Assembly: GCA_014896315.1 (NCBI GenBank)
Contig: JADBKP010000007.1
Location: 1 to 64,000, forward strand
Reading direction: 5' to 3'
DNA length: 64,000 bases
Origin: Limnochordales bacterium
Lineage (GTDB): Bacteria; Bacillota; Limnochordia; Limnochordales; DUMU01
Shown: piece after piece, positions 26,036-33,810 of the stretch
How positions within the stretch are numbered: the first letter of the stretch is position 1
Layout: each line of letters begins with the position of its first letter
The notes under the pieces: model-generated
What the model was told of the DNA's origin: nothing
Database searches by the model: none
What the model saw: only the letters and a program-made list of their open reading frames with translations
Translations under genes and position numbers: made by a program

Positions 26036-26917
26036 CTAAAGCAGGCTTTCTAGTTCGTGCGCGGCGGGCACGGGCGCTCCCGCCTCGGCCGCTCGGGCCT
26101 GCAGCTCATCCCACTTCTGTTGCCTTTCCTCAGTCAGCCGGGCGCAGACTGCGGCAAAGCGGCTGGCAGCTTCCCGGGCCGCCTGGGGGAAGGCAGTCGT
26201 CCGCAGGATAACAAGCATCTCCGGCCGCAGTTTACCAGGGGCTTCTGCCGCTGCTCCCGATTGGGCCTCCTCGTTGCGGTTTCGGTTTGCCAGCGCCCGC
26301 CGCAGGGCGAGCTCCGCCGGGCGCGTATCAGGGATGCCGTAGACGGCGTCATTTCCTTCGCCGCTGATCGGCAAAAGATCCCCGGCCTCCCGGAGCTTCT
26401 CATATACATCCGGTTCAACCAGAAGCAGGTCGGGAGCGGTGCGCAGCCTTCCGCGGACCAGGCGATGAATCTGCTCAAAAGTGAGCGTCAGGCGGGGCGC
26501 CGGGCTAATCACTACCTGGACGCGGCTGCCGGCCTCCTGCAGTTCCTGAGCTAAGGACTTAAACGGGGCAGCACCGCCCGCCCCATGGTAGTAGGCCGCC
26601 ACCCATTCGGACCAGGCGGGGCCGGTACTCTGCGACCCTGACCCTTTTCCTTCTGCCCATGCGGGCGGCGGAGAAGCCCGGTGTAGCTCGGCCAGTGCCA
26701 TTTCATCATCGGGAACAAGCACTTGCACGGGAATCCTGGTGGTGGGCGGCAGCGTCTCCTCGCTCGGCACCGGCTGGGGCGCGCCGATCCGCCAGAGCAC
26801 AACCACCAGCAAGAGCAACCAGACCAGGTACATCGACCAGCTGACGCCCCCGGTAGCCCGCGGTTCATAGGTTTTCGTCTTTGCTTTTGTCTTCGTCTTC
26901 AGGCTACTCTTTGTCAT
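26036..26917 (-). CDS. Single-pass membrane protein of unknown function
   Basis: Not recognised. The 293-residue protein has a basic N-terminus of repeated Lys-Thr (KTKTKAKTKTYEP), one membrane segment (MYLVWLLLLVVVLW, about 29-43), then an extracytoplasmic domain. That domain includes SRVQVVISPAPRLTLTFEQIHRLVRGRLRTAPDLLLVEPDVYEKL and YGIPDTRPAEL, suggestive of a solute-binding-like or sporulation-like alpha/beta fold, but no family match is claimed. The C-terminus is alanine-rich and helical. It follows the 254-aa gene by 114 bases and the GT4 gene on the same strand; all three may form one envelope-related unit. AGGAAAG lies upstream of the ATG. A function in surface polysaccharide handling is only guesswork from context. 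Confidence 0.65.
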   Translation of the reverse strand: MTKSSLKTKTKAKTKTYEPRATGGVSWSMYLVWLLLLVVVLWRIGAPQPVPSEETLPPTTRIPVQVLVPDDEMALAELHRASPPPAWAEGKGSGSQSTGPAWSEWVAAYYHGAGGAAPFKSLAQELQEAGSRVQVVISPAPRLTLTFEQIHRLVRGRLRTAPDLLLVEPDVYEKLREAGDLLPISGEGNDAVYGIPDTRPAELALRRALANRNRNEEAQSGAAAEAPGKLRPEMLVILRTTAFPQAAREAASRFAAVCARLTEERQQKWDELQARAAEAGAPVPAAHELESLL

Positions 26918-26962
26918 CTGTAGCTTTCCTGGTCAAGCCAGTATCTTGAGTTCTTTCTGCCA

Positions 26963-27023
26963 AGTCCGCCCATATCCGCTCAAGTCGCCTCAGATCCGGC
27001 CATATCCGCTCAGATCCGGCCTC
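26963..27023. repeat. Imperfect 30-bp tandem repeat
   Basis: Two copies of a unit like TCCGCCCATATCCGCTCAAG lie head to tail between the two unknown genes (26965 and 26995 onwards), sharing CATATCCGCTCA and AGATCCGGC. It is intergenic, so it may be a regulatory or slipped-strand repeat. Confidence 0.5.
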
Positions 27024-27031
27024 CAGACCAC

Positions 27032-27796
27032 CTACCAGATCCGCTTGGCTTCGAAGGGCCGGTTGTACCTCCGCCTTTCCGCCAGGTCGAGCAACCAGTA
27101 CAGGTGGTCCCGCTGGGCACCAAACTCCTGGTCACTGCGGTAGGTGACCGTCACCCGCACGATCCGTTCGCCATCCTTCGTTTGCGTCTCCACCTGCCAC
27201 CGTGAACCGGGCCCGCCGCCTCTGCTTGCCTCCGCCAGCAGACTCTCAAACAACCGGGCGGTCTTCTCGTCCCGTCCGCCCGTCTCCTGCTGATCCTCGC
27301 CCAGCGTAAACCGGAACGTAAACGTAAATGAACCACCTTCTTCCGGCCGTCGGAAAAGATCGAGGTCAAGCTCTGACTGGTTCTCCGTCAGGATATCACA
27401 AGCCCGGCAGAGCAGGTCCACCGCCGAGTCCAGAGCGGTCTCACCCAACAGCTCCATCAGGGGGCTTCCTGGCGGCAGGTCTGCTCCCAGTTCCTCCCAC
27501 TCGGCCAGATCCACCAGCCAGGCATCGCCGATTTCAAACCGGCCGCTGTCAGGGTCGTACTGAAAAGGCAGCTCCGACCGGCGTTTTCCCCCGACCCCGG
27601 CAAACTCACGCAAAGCCTGCAGCTCCTGCGGGGTCATGCTGCGGGCCAGTATCCGCTCGACCGCCTGCCAGAGGTCGTCGTTCGTCGCAGCTCGGGATTG
27701 GGCCTGAGCCTCGACCTGCCTTTGCGCTTGGGCTTGGGCTTGCGCTTGCGCTTGGCCTTCATCTTGTTTTCGAACATGGCTGTTCTCCGGCACCAC
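27032..27796 (-). CDS. Hypothetical protein with N-terminal Gln-Ala repeat
   Basis: Not recognised. The 254-residue protein starts MVPENSHVRKQDEGQ and carries an alternating Gln-Ala run (QAQAQAQAQAQRQVEAQAQ), encoded by a hexanucleotide-like repeat. The rest is acidic and well formed: DDLWQAVERILARSMTPQELQALREFAGVG, FQYDPDSGRFEIGDAWLVDLAEWEELG, and a beta-rich C-terminus (SFTFTFRFTLGEDQQ, RIVRVTVTYRSDQ). No signal peptide or membrane segment is seen. The GTG start has GAGGGGGAC upstream. It sits between the GT4 gene and the single-pass membrane protein on the same strand. The C-terminal beta strands read like a secreted-protein or chaperone-like domain, but no function can be assigned. Confidence 0.65.
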   Translation of the reverse strand: MVPENSHVRKQDEGQAQAQAQAQAQRQVEAQAQSRAATNDDLWQAVERILARSMTPQELQALREFAGVGGKRRSELPFQYDPDSGRFEIGDAWLVDLAEWEELGADLPPGSPLMELLGETALDSAVDLLCRACDILTENQSELDLDLFRRPEEGGSFTFTFRFTLGEDQQETGGRDEKTARLFESLLAEASRGGGPGSRWQVETQTKDGERIVRVTVTYRSDQEFGAQRDHLYWLLDLAERRRYNRPFEAKRIW

Positions 27797-27820
27797 GTTA
27801 GGTCCCCCTCACCGTTCACA

Positions 27821-27874
27821 CATCGCCTGCATCGCCTGCATCACCTGCAGCGCCTGCAGCGCCTGCGGCGACCG
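27821..27874. repeat. 9-bp tandem repeat, about six units
   Basis: Units CATCGCCTG, CATCGCCTG, CATCACCTG, CAGCGCCTG, CAGCGCCTG and CGGCGACCG follow each other without gaps. They lie between the GT4 stop and the 254-aa gene, so are not translated by either. Slippage could change spacing between the genes. Confidence 0.6.
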
Positions 27875-27890
27875 CATCACACACGGCTTA

Positions 27891-29162
27891 TCATCGTGTT
27901 TGCTCATCACACTCACCCGTGGATTGCGGTTGCAAACACCGGTACAACTCCAGTGTCCTGGCAATCATACGGTCCGCCGAGTAGCTCTCCGCCACCCGCT
28001 GACGCGCCTTTGCCCCCATGGTAGCCAGTTGTGAACGGTGTGCCCACGCCAGCTCCAGGCCCCGCCGCAAGCTCTCCGGCCGCCCCGGCTCAACCAGCCA
28101 GCCGTCCACGCCATCCCGTACCAGCCAGGGTATACCGCCAACCCGGCTGGCCACCACCGGACGCCCCGCCGCCATGGCTTCGAGAATCGCCAGGGGCAGC
28201 CCTTCCGTGCGGCTGGGCAAGAGAAGCAGCTCGGCCCAACCGAGAAGGTTGCGGACCTCGGCCCCAGTCAGCCGGCCGAGGAGCTTCACCTCCCCGCCAA
28301 GCCCGGCCGTATCCACCTGATGCCGCAATCTCTCACCCCAGGGCCCGTCGCCGGCAATGCGGACTTCCAGGGGGCGATCTCTCTGCTTCCATCCTCTCAG
28401 AGCAGGGCAGATCAGGTCTACCCCCTTTTCCCGGCTTAAGCGGGAAACAATGGCTATTCGGAGTGGCTCGGTTGCTTCAGTCCGGGGAAACGGCAGGGGC
28501 GCGTTGGTGGTGAGGTCGATACCGTTTGGGATCAAGTGGAATCTGGATGTGGTGCTGGATCTGGATCTAGATCTGGATTCAGCCCTGCCGTCGTCTGCCT
28601 CACCCCCCGCTGCCGGCACCGCCAGCTGCGCCAGCATTGCCGGCGACACCAGGATCACGGCATCGGCAGCCGCCAGCCAGCGTACCAGCCTATGGACCAA
28701 GACGGCGGCCAACCTCCGGCATGGTATCGGCCCGGACGGCATTGACCCGGGCAACTCGTTGTGCAACGTCACACAGACCCGCACCCCTTGTCGTCGGCAG
28801 ACGGGCAATCCCACCCAGGCCGCCTCCAGCCCGTGCAGGTGCACTATACCCGGCTTTAACTCGGCAAGCAGGTGTGCGAGCGAGCGGCGCAGAGCCGGAA
28901 TACTCCAGGGCCGGCGCAGCAACGACCCGGTCCATGGGACCGGCAAGAAGCGTACTTCTCCGTGCGCCGCAAACGCGTCCGCCAGCCCGGATGGGCCAGC
29001 CACCGCTACCCTCAGCCCGCGGGCAGCCAGAGCCGGCAACAAGGTTTGCAGATGCCGCACCATTCCGCCGGCGGCCGGCCGCACCAGATGCAGAACCTGC
29101 ACCTGCCTTGCCCCGTCCCCGGCAGTAGACCATCCGGCAGAGCGCCATTCTGTCGGTCCCAT
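27891..29162 (-). CDS. GT4-family glycosyltransferase
   Basis: A cytoplasmic or membrane-associated retaining glycosyltransferase that moves a sugar from a nucleotide donor to a growing polysaccharide or lipid acceptor. The N-terminal Rossmann domain begins VQVLHLVRPAAGGMVRHLQTLLPALAARGLRV. The C-terminal donor-binding domain shows SRLSREKGVDLICPAL and the GT4 signature SRTEGLPLAILEAMAAGRPVVASRVGGIPWLV (E-x7-E pattern). Length of 423 is normal, apart from a Ser/Arg-rich low-complexity insert (ESRSRSRSSTTSRF) between the domains. ATG with GGGAAGGTG upstream. It may work with the two unknown proteins downstream in surface glycan synthesis. Donor and acceptor are not readable from sequence. Confidence 0.9.
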   Translation of the reverse strand: MGPTEWRSAGWSTAGDGARQVQVLHLVRPAAGGMVRHLQTLLPALAARGLRVAVAGPSGLADAFAAHGEVRFLPVPWTGSLLRRPWSIPALRRSLAHLLAELKPGIVHLHGLEAAWVGLPVCRRQGVRVCVTLHNELPGSMPSGPIPCRRLAAVLVHRLVRWLAAADAVILVSPAMLAQLAVPAAGGEADDGRAESRSRSRSSTTSRFHLIPNGIDLTTNAPLPFPRTEATEPLRIAIVSRLSREKGVDLICPALRGWKQRDRPLEVRIAGDGPWGERLRHQVDTAGLGGEVKLLGRLTGAEVRNLLGWAELLLLPSRTEGLPLAILEAMAAGRPVVASRVGGIPWLVRDGVDGWLVEPGRPESLRRGLELAWAHRSQLATMGAKARQRVAESYSADRMIARTLELYRCLQPQSTGECDEQTR

Positions 29163-29334
29163 TTTACACCTTCCCGGCTTGCCATTTGCTCTTTAAGCAG
29201 GTAGCAGGCCGACTCCCGTGCGAGGCAAGCCCGGGAGCGGGCTACCCACAGTATGAGGATTTACAGCTGTTTCTGCTGATACTCCCTGATCCCCCATTGA
29301 ACTGGCGGTCGCATCCGCCGGTCGTATCCGCTGA

Positions 29335-30453
29335 ATGCGCCGTGCTATTATGCAAGGGCGAAGTACGCAAAGTAGCGGCAGAAATAGGCAAGTAGATGAT
29401 AGAGAAGCGGTTGAGGAGAGGTACCGTCTGGATACACAGATCTGGCTTACTGCGCTTCTTGCCACCCTGTTTGCTTCCGTCTGCGCCACAGGCGCATGGG
29501 CACGCGGGTGGCTCAACCGGGATGGGGCTCTGGCTGCGTTCCTGCTTGGCTGGCTGGTTTACTTTGCCGGCACGTGGGGAGCAAGCTTCACTTTGCTTTT
29601 CTTTTTTGTCACCGCTTCGGCCTGGAGCGCGCTGGCGGAAGGATCAGGCCCGGGGTCTGGACTGGACCATAACGCAGGCCCGAACCCGGACACAGTCGCA
29701 AGTCCTGACCACGGTGCAGCCGCAGGGGATGGCCCGGCTCCGGCCCGTCACCAGAAGCCGGTGCGCAACCCCCGCCCTGCCCGCGACCCAAGTCCGGCGC
29801 TCAAGCCCAGCCCCCGGCGCAACGCCCGCCAGGTCCTGGCCAACGGCCTGGTAGCCGCGCTCGCCTGCCTTGCCGGGCACATTGCCCGCACCTTATCACC
29901 ATCACTCACCCGGCCGGACCTGGTTGCGGTCGCGGCCTGGGTGGCGTTTACCGCCGCCCTGGCCGAAGCTACGGCCGACACCTGGGCAAGTGAACTGGGC
30001 CGGCGCTTCGGCGGCCGCCCCCGCCGGCTCACCGACTTTCGTCCGGTACCGCCTGGAACCTCGGGGGCGATCAGCCCGGTCGGCACCCTCGCAGCCCTGG
30101 CAGGCGCCTCCTTGCTCACGCTGGTCAGCGTCGAGCTCGCACTGGCCGGCCTCTTCCCCTTCTTACCCGCACCGGCCTTTGCCATCGTGGCGGGAAAAGC
30201 AGCGGTATCGGCATCAGTCTCGGGCTTTGCCGGCACACTCGTAGACAGCTGGCTGGGCAGCCGCTGGCAGGCCGTTTACCACTGCGACCACTGCGGCGTA
30301 GATACAGAAAAGGCATTTCATAGGTGCGGGAAGTCCGCCCGGCTCTACCGCGGCTTGCACTGGCTTGACAATGACATGGTCAACCTGCTATCCACCGTTT
30401 TCGCGACCGTCCTCGGCCTGGTATCCGTATTCCCGTTCTTTACAAAGCTCTAA
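29335..30453 (+). CDS. DUF92 family integral membrane protein
   Basis: A multi-pass membrane protein of the DUF92 (TMEM19-like) family; relatives in plants phosphorylate phytyl phosphate, and the bacterial role is not established. Helix-forming stretches (IWLTALLATLFASVCATGAWA, GWLVYFAGTWGASFTLLFFFVTASAWSALA) are followed by family motifs: AEATADTWASELGRRFGGRPRRLTDFRPVPPGTSGAISPVGTLAALAGA, and GFAGTLVDSWLGSRWQ. A low-complexity loop of about 65 residues rich in Pro, Ala, Arg and His is inserted after the second helix pair. The C-terminal CDHCGVDTEKAFHRCGK resembles a small zinc site. The start is uncertain, since the first 30 residues are atypical and no strong ribosome site is visible. It is a single gene between divergent and convergent neighbours. 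Confidence 0.85.
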   Translation: MRRAIMQGRSTQSSGRNRQVDDREAVEERYRLDTQIWLTALLATLFASVCATGAWARGWLNRDGALAAFLLGWLVYFAGTWGASFTLLFFFVTASAWSALAEGSGPGSGLDHNAGPNPDTVASPDHGAAAGDGPAPARHQKPVRNPRPARDPSPALKPSPRRNARQVLANGLVAALACLAGHIARTLSPSLTRPDLVAVAAWVAFTAALAEATADTWASELGRRFGGRPRRLTDFRPVPPGTSGAISPVGTLAALAGASLLTLVSVELALAGLFPFLPAPAFAIVAGKAAVSASVSGFAGTLVDSWLGSRWQAVYHCDHCGVDTEKAFHRCGKSARLYRGLHWLDNDMVNLLSTVFATVLGLVSVFPFFTKL

Positions 30454-30547
30454 CTTGCTTTCGCCCGAGTCCAGGCCTATTTCACCACCGTCTTGAACTA
30501 GCGCGAACCAGGTCGTATTCGCACCGTTCAGACTGACTCCATCACCT

Positions 30548-31789
30548 TCACGCTTCGCCCGCTGACGGCTGGCCGAAAACTGTCTCCCCGGCCAGTACGG
30601 TGGCCAGAATCCGTACCTCACCCTGTGCCAGCGCCCGGGCATCTATCATCACGAAGTCGGCCCGCTGACCCGGGGTCAACGAGCCCAGCTCATTCCCCAA
30701 CCCCACCAGCTGCGCCGGCCGGGTGCTGGCCAGTTCCCAGGCCCGAGCCAGGCTTACACCCGTAAATCGTGCGAAATTGACCACTCCCTGCCGCAGTTCT
30801 AAAGCCGACCCGGCCAGGTACTCAGTGCCGAGCAGATTCACCCGGCCGGATGGGGTCAATTCGACCTGTTGGCCAAGGGTCGTGTACTTTCCCGGCGGCA
30901 GCCCGGCCACTGCCACCGCGTCACTGACGAGAAAGAGCCGCTCCTCTCCCTTGGCCCGCCAGAACGTCTTCACCACTGTCGGCGGCAAGTGGTGCCCGTC
31001 CACGATGATACCGGCAGCGAGTTCGTCAGCGGCAAGCTGATCCCAAATGTAATTGGGATGGCGGCGGATGAAGGCGTGCGCCCCGTTGCCCAAATGGGTT
31101 GACAGTGTCGCTCCCGCATCAATGGCCGCCCGGATCGCGCTACTACTGGCCGCCGTATGCCCGATGGCAACAACAACGCCCGAGCTCACGGCTTTCTTGA
31201 TGAACTGCACACTTCCTTCTCTTTCAGGAGCCAGCGTAACGATTCGAATGCGCCCCTCCGCCGCTTCCTGCCACCGCTGAAACTCGTCAAAATCGGGATC
31301 CCGCACCCACTCCGCCGGATGCGCCCCCCGAGGCCCGTCCTCACCGCTCACGTATGGCCCCTCGAGGTGAATCCCGATAACGGACCTCGCCACACGCCGG
31401 TCCTGCCTGCAAGCCTCGGCAATGGCCCTCACAGAACGATTCATCCTGGCGAAAGACTGTGTGGTTATCGTCGGGCAAAATGAGGTAACTCCCGTTTTCC
31501 ACAATGCTTCTGCCATTGCGGCTACTGTTTCCGCCGTCACTTCCGGGTCATTTACGTCATACCCGGCAAAGCCGTTGATCTGAAGGTCCACGAGCCCAGG
31601 CAGCAACGCCGGAACTCCCTCGCCCACGCGGCCGGTACTGGCGTCCGCCACCTCTCCCCTGGCAACCGCTACCAATCTATCTCCCTGCACTTCCACCCAG
31701 ATCCGCCGCCGGTCAGCCACACTTGCACCACCGATGCCCTCACCTAAGCCTAAGGCATCAGGAGAGATGCCGACCTGCCTCAGAATCAT
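30548..31789 (-). CDS. nagA: N-acetylglucosamine-6-phosphate deacetylase
   Basis: Converts N-acetylglucosamine 6-phosphate to glucosamine 6-phosphate and acetate in amino-sugar recycling, in the cytoplasm. The amidohydrolase fold is clear: LPGLVDLQINGFAGYDVNDPEV near the N-terminus, IGIHLEGPYVSGEDGPRGAHP with the metal-ligand Glu, AIGHTAASSSAIRAAIDAGATLSTHLGNGAHA with metal-binding His, DGHHLPPTVVK, and FLVSDAVAVAGLPPG with the catalytic Asp. Length of about 413 residues is normal. ATG at 31789 is preferred over GTG at 31798 because AGAGGTG lies 6 bases upstream. There is no nagB or phosphotransferase gene alongside; it is a lone gene, transcribed towards the convergent DUF92 gene and divergent from the barrel-protein gene. 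Confidence 0.94.
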   Translation of the reverse strand: MILRQVGISPDALGLGEGIGGASVADRRRIWVEVQGDRLVAVARGEVADASTGRVGEGVPALLPGLVDLQINGFAGYDVNDPEVTAETVAAMAEALWKTGVTSFCPTITTQSFARMNRSVRAIAEACRQDRRVARSVIGIHLEGPYVSGEDGPRGAHPAEWVRDPDFDEFQRWQEAAEGRIRIVTLAPEREGSVQFIKKAVSSGVVVAIGHTAASSSAIRAAIDAGATLSTHLGNGAHAFIRRHPNYIWDQLAADELAAGIIVDGHHLPPTVVKTFWRAKGEERLFLVSDAVAVAGLPPGKYTTLGQQVELTPSGRVNLLGTEYLAGSALELRQGVVNFARFTGVSLARAWELASTRPAQLVGLGNELGSLTPGQRADFVMIDARALAQGEVRILATVLAGETVFGQPSAGEA

Positions 31790-31969
31790 TCGAGTCACCT
31801 CTGCTTTCTTTCCCCCTCACGATATCACGGCGCTAGGGTACCTTGCAGCCGCCCTAGCAGCGTGTATCCAGTTTTCGCTGATTATGGCAAGTCGACCATT
31901 TTATTGGAAGGATATCGTTGCCCCTTGTAGAAGTTGTCTTCTGAATGCCACCACAAGGGGGTCTTTGGT

Positions 31970-33727
31970 ATGCGACGGGTACTGCCGTTAACCCTTGCCA
32001 TTTTCCTGGTTGTGGCCTCGGTCGCACCGGCGCTGGCAGCCGGCATCTCCTTCACTGGCTACGTGGATTCGGAGATCAAGTTCAGACCTAACGCCAGTGA
32101 CCGCTGGACCGGTCGGACCGGTATCGAGATCGGTGCAGCATTAAGCGCAACAAACAAGTACTCACTCAAGCTTGGTTTCTTCGACGAGGATAAGTACTTC
32201 TGGGAGAAATATTCTTCCTGGGTCTTCCAGCCGAGTGAGATCTCGTTGTATGCCTCGGGAGCCTTGTGGACTGGCGGTCCGGTTCTGAAGGGGACACTGG
32301 GCGACTTCCAGATGCTCGGCCCGATCTACATCGCCGGGGACAGCAAGAATGCTGCAGTCCGGGGCGTCATGGTTGAAGGGCTGCCGCTCGGGGTTATTCG
32401 CTCTTCCGTTTACGCTGGCTGGCAACGGGAAGATATTGCCCCCCTCCCAGCGGACCCGAAGACCAAGGCCTGGGGGGGTTCGGTTAACATCGCGAACTAT
32501 AAGGGCCTCTCCCTGAATGCTTATGGAGCCGTACGTACTGGCGAATTGGTGGCTTCCCGGCAATCACAGGCGCCCGACGGAGAGCCGCTTATCTTTGACA
32601 TGACAGATCCGGACAGCGCCAGCTTCTCTGTCACAACGAGTCCCTGGATAGCACTCATCACTAAGAACTGGGCGCTAACAAACTGGCCGGCAAGTACCTA
32701 CTATGATTTTGCCTACCTGGACGCTGAGGGTCACATCCTCTACTACCACGAATCCGGACAGAGCAAATACCCGCCGCCCAGCAACAGCAACGCCCAACAA
32801 TACGGGTACGTCTACGTTATAGCTGCCCGGTACAGTACAAGTCAGACGTGGATGCGCCAGCACCTCAAGCCGTTCACGGGCCAGATGGATAAGCGGGTAA
32901 TACTCCAAGCTGAGGAAAAGCCCTACCCGTACACCGAGATGGTGGGAGCTGTAGAGGGCGCGTACCGCGTGGCCGGCTTTGATCTGAAGGGCCAGGCGGG
33001 CCGGTTCGTGGCAATCAGCAAGCATCCGTGGGAAGAAGTGGAACCAATCAAAGGTGACTTCCGGATCTTCTCCATTGGTACTCAACTCGATATCCTCGGC
33101 AAAGAAGTGGCAACCAAACCTCTCAGCCTTAACATCGAGTACCGGAGTATCGACAGCGACTTCACTCCGTGGGCCCGTTCTACTGATACCGACAGCTTAA
33201 GCGACAAGTACAACCGTATCGAAGCTCAGCGTGGGCAAAAGGGCATCAATTTCGTCGCAAGCACCGCATTCTTGCCGGAGAACCCTGTAGATACTAAACT
33301 CACTTTCGATTCCTATACTAAAGAGAACAAGAACTACCAATCAATGTCGCTGGAGCTGGCAACTGTGGTGAGTGGATACGAGCTGACCAGCAAGTTAGGC
33401 ACGGACGGAACGGAAGTCGGTGTTGCTCGCAACCTTGACCTTGGCATCAAAGATATAACTAAGTTCCGTCCTTCGTTGAAACTCGTTATGTCACCGAATT
33501 CCACGACTCCTACTAGCGTGCTCGGATTGTCGGCGGTCGTCTCCCTGGGCGGATTCCGTAACATCAACCTGGACGCTTCCCACGAAGCGACCGGTGATGA
33601 AAGTGTGACGACCTTCACCGGATCGTACAAGGCACCTAACGGGTGGGAGCTCAAGGCTGGCTGGACCAGTGACAAAGAAAAGGTTGACGACACCTACATT
33701 AGTCTCTACTACAAAGTCAACCTGTAA
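31970..33727 (+). CDS. Secreted beta-barrel-like surface protein, paralogue 1
   Basis: A 585-residue exported protein starting at ATG 31970 (AAGGGGG 8 bases upstream; the ORF-track start is 12 codons too early). The signal peptide is MRRVLPLTLAIFLVVASVAPALAA. The mature part is rich in alternating polar/hydrophobic strands with Gly and aromatic residues (ISFTGYVDSEIKFRP, LSLNIEYRSIDSDF, WELKAGWTSD) and ends in YYKVNL. This is typical of outer-membrane beta-barrels and suggests a diderm cell envelope. It shares a block pattern with the next gene: GPVLKGTLGDFQMLGPIYIAG, KPLSLNIEYRSI, NGWELKAGW. No S-layer homology domain is found. Function, perhaps a porin, is inferred from fold signs only. Confidence 0.75.
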   Translation: MRRVLPLTLAIFLVVASVAPALAAGISFTGYVDSEIKFRPNASDRWTGRTGIEIGAALSATNKYSLKLGFFDEDKYFWEKYSSWVFQPSEISLYASGALWTGGPVLKGTLGDFQMLGPIYIAGDSKNAAVRGVMVEGLPLGVIRSSVYAGWQREDIAPLPADPKTKAWGGSVNIANYKGLSLNAYGAVRTGELVASRQSQAPDGEPLIFDMTDPDSASFSVTTSPWIALITKNWALTNWPASTYYDFAYLDAEGHILYYHESGQSKYPPPSNSNAQQYGYVYVIAARYSTSQTWMRQHLKPFTGQMDKRVILQAEEKPYPYTEMVGAVEGAYRVAGFDLKGQAGRFVAISKHPWEEVEPIKGDFRIFSIGTQLDILGKEVATKPLSLNIEYRSIDSDFTPWARSTDTDSLSDKYNRIEAQRGQKGINFVASTAFLPENPVDTKLTFDSYTKENKNYQSMSLELATVVSGYELTSKLGTDGTEVGVARNLDLGIKDITKFRPSLKLVMSPNSTTPTSVLGLSAVVSLGGFRNINLDASHEATGDESVTTFTGSYKAPNGWELKAGWTSDKEKVDDTYISLYYKVNL

Positions 33728-33737
33728 GGACAGCCAC

Positions 33738-33782
33738 CAGGGGCAGGCAGAGGCGGTTATGCAGTGGGCCCGCCTGCCCCTG
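33738..33782 (+). terminator. Hairpin between the two barrel paralogues
   Basis: CAGGGGCAGGC (33738-33748) pairs perfectly with GCCTGCCCCTG (33772-33782) around a 23-base loop. No T-run follows, so it may reduce readthrough, stabilise the upstream mRNA, or set unequal expression of the two genes rather than fully terminate. Confidence 0.6.
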
Positions 33783-33810
33783 TATCCGCTCTAGTAAAGG
33801 AGGATGAGGC

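Noticed and set aside
28357-29196. 279-aa plus-strand ORF over the GT4 gene
   Set aside because: Rich in Ser, Arg and Pro without structure, and fully opposite a well-supported glycosyltransferase.
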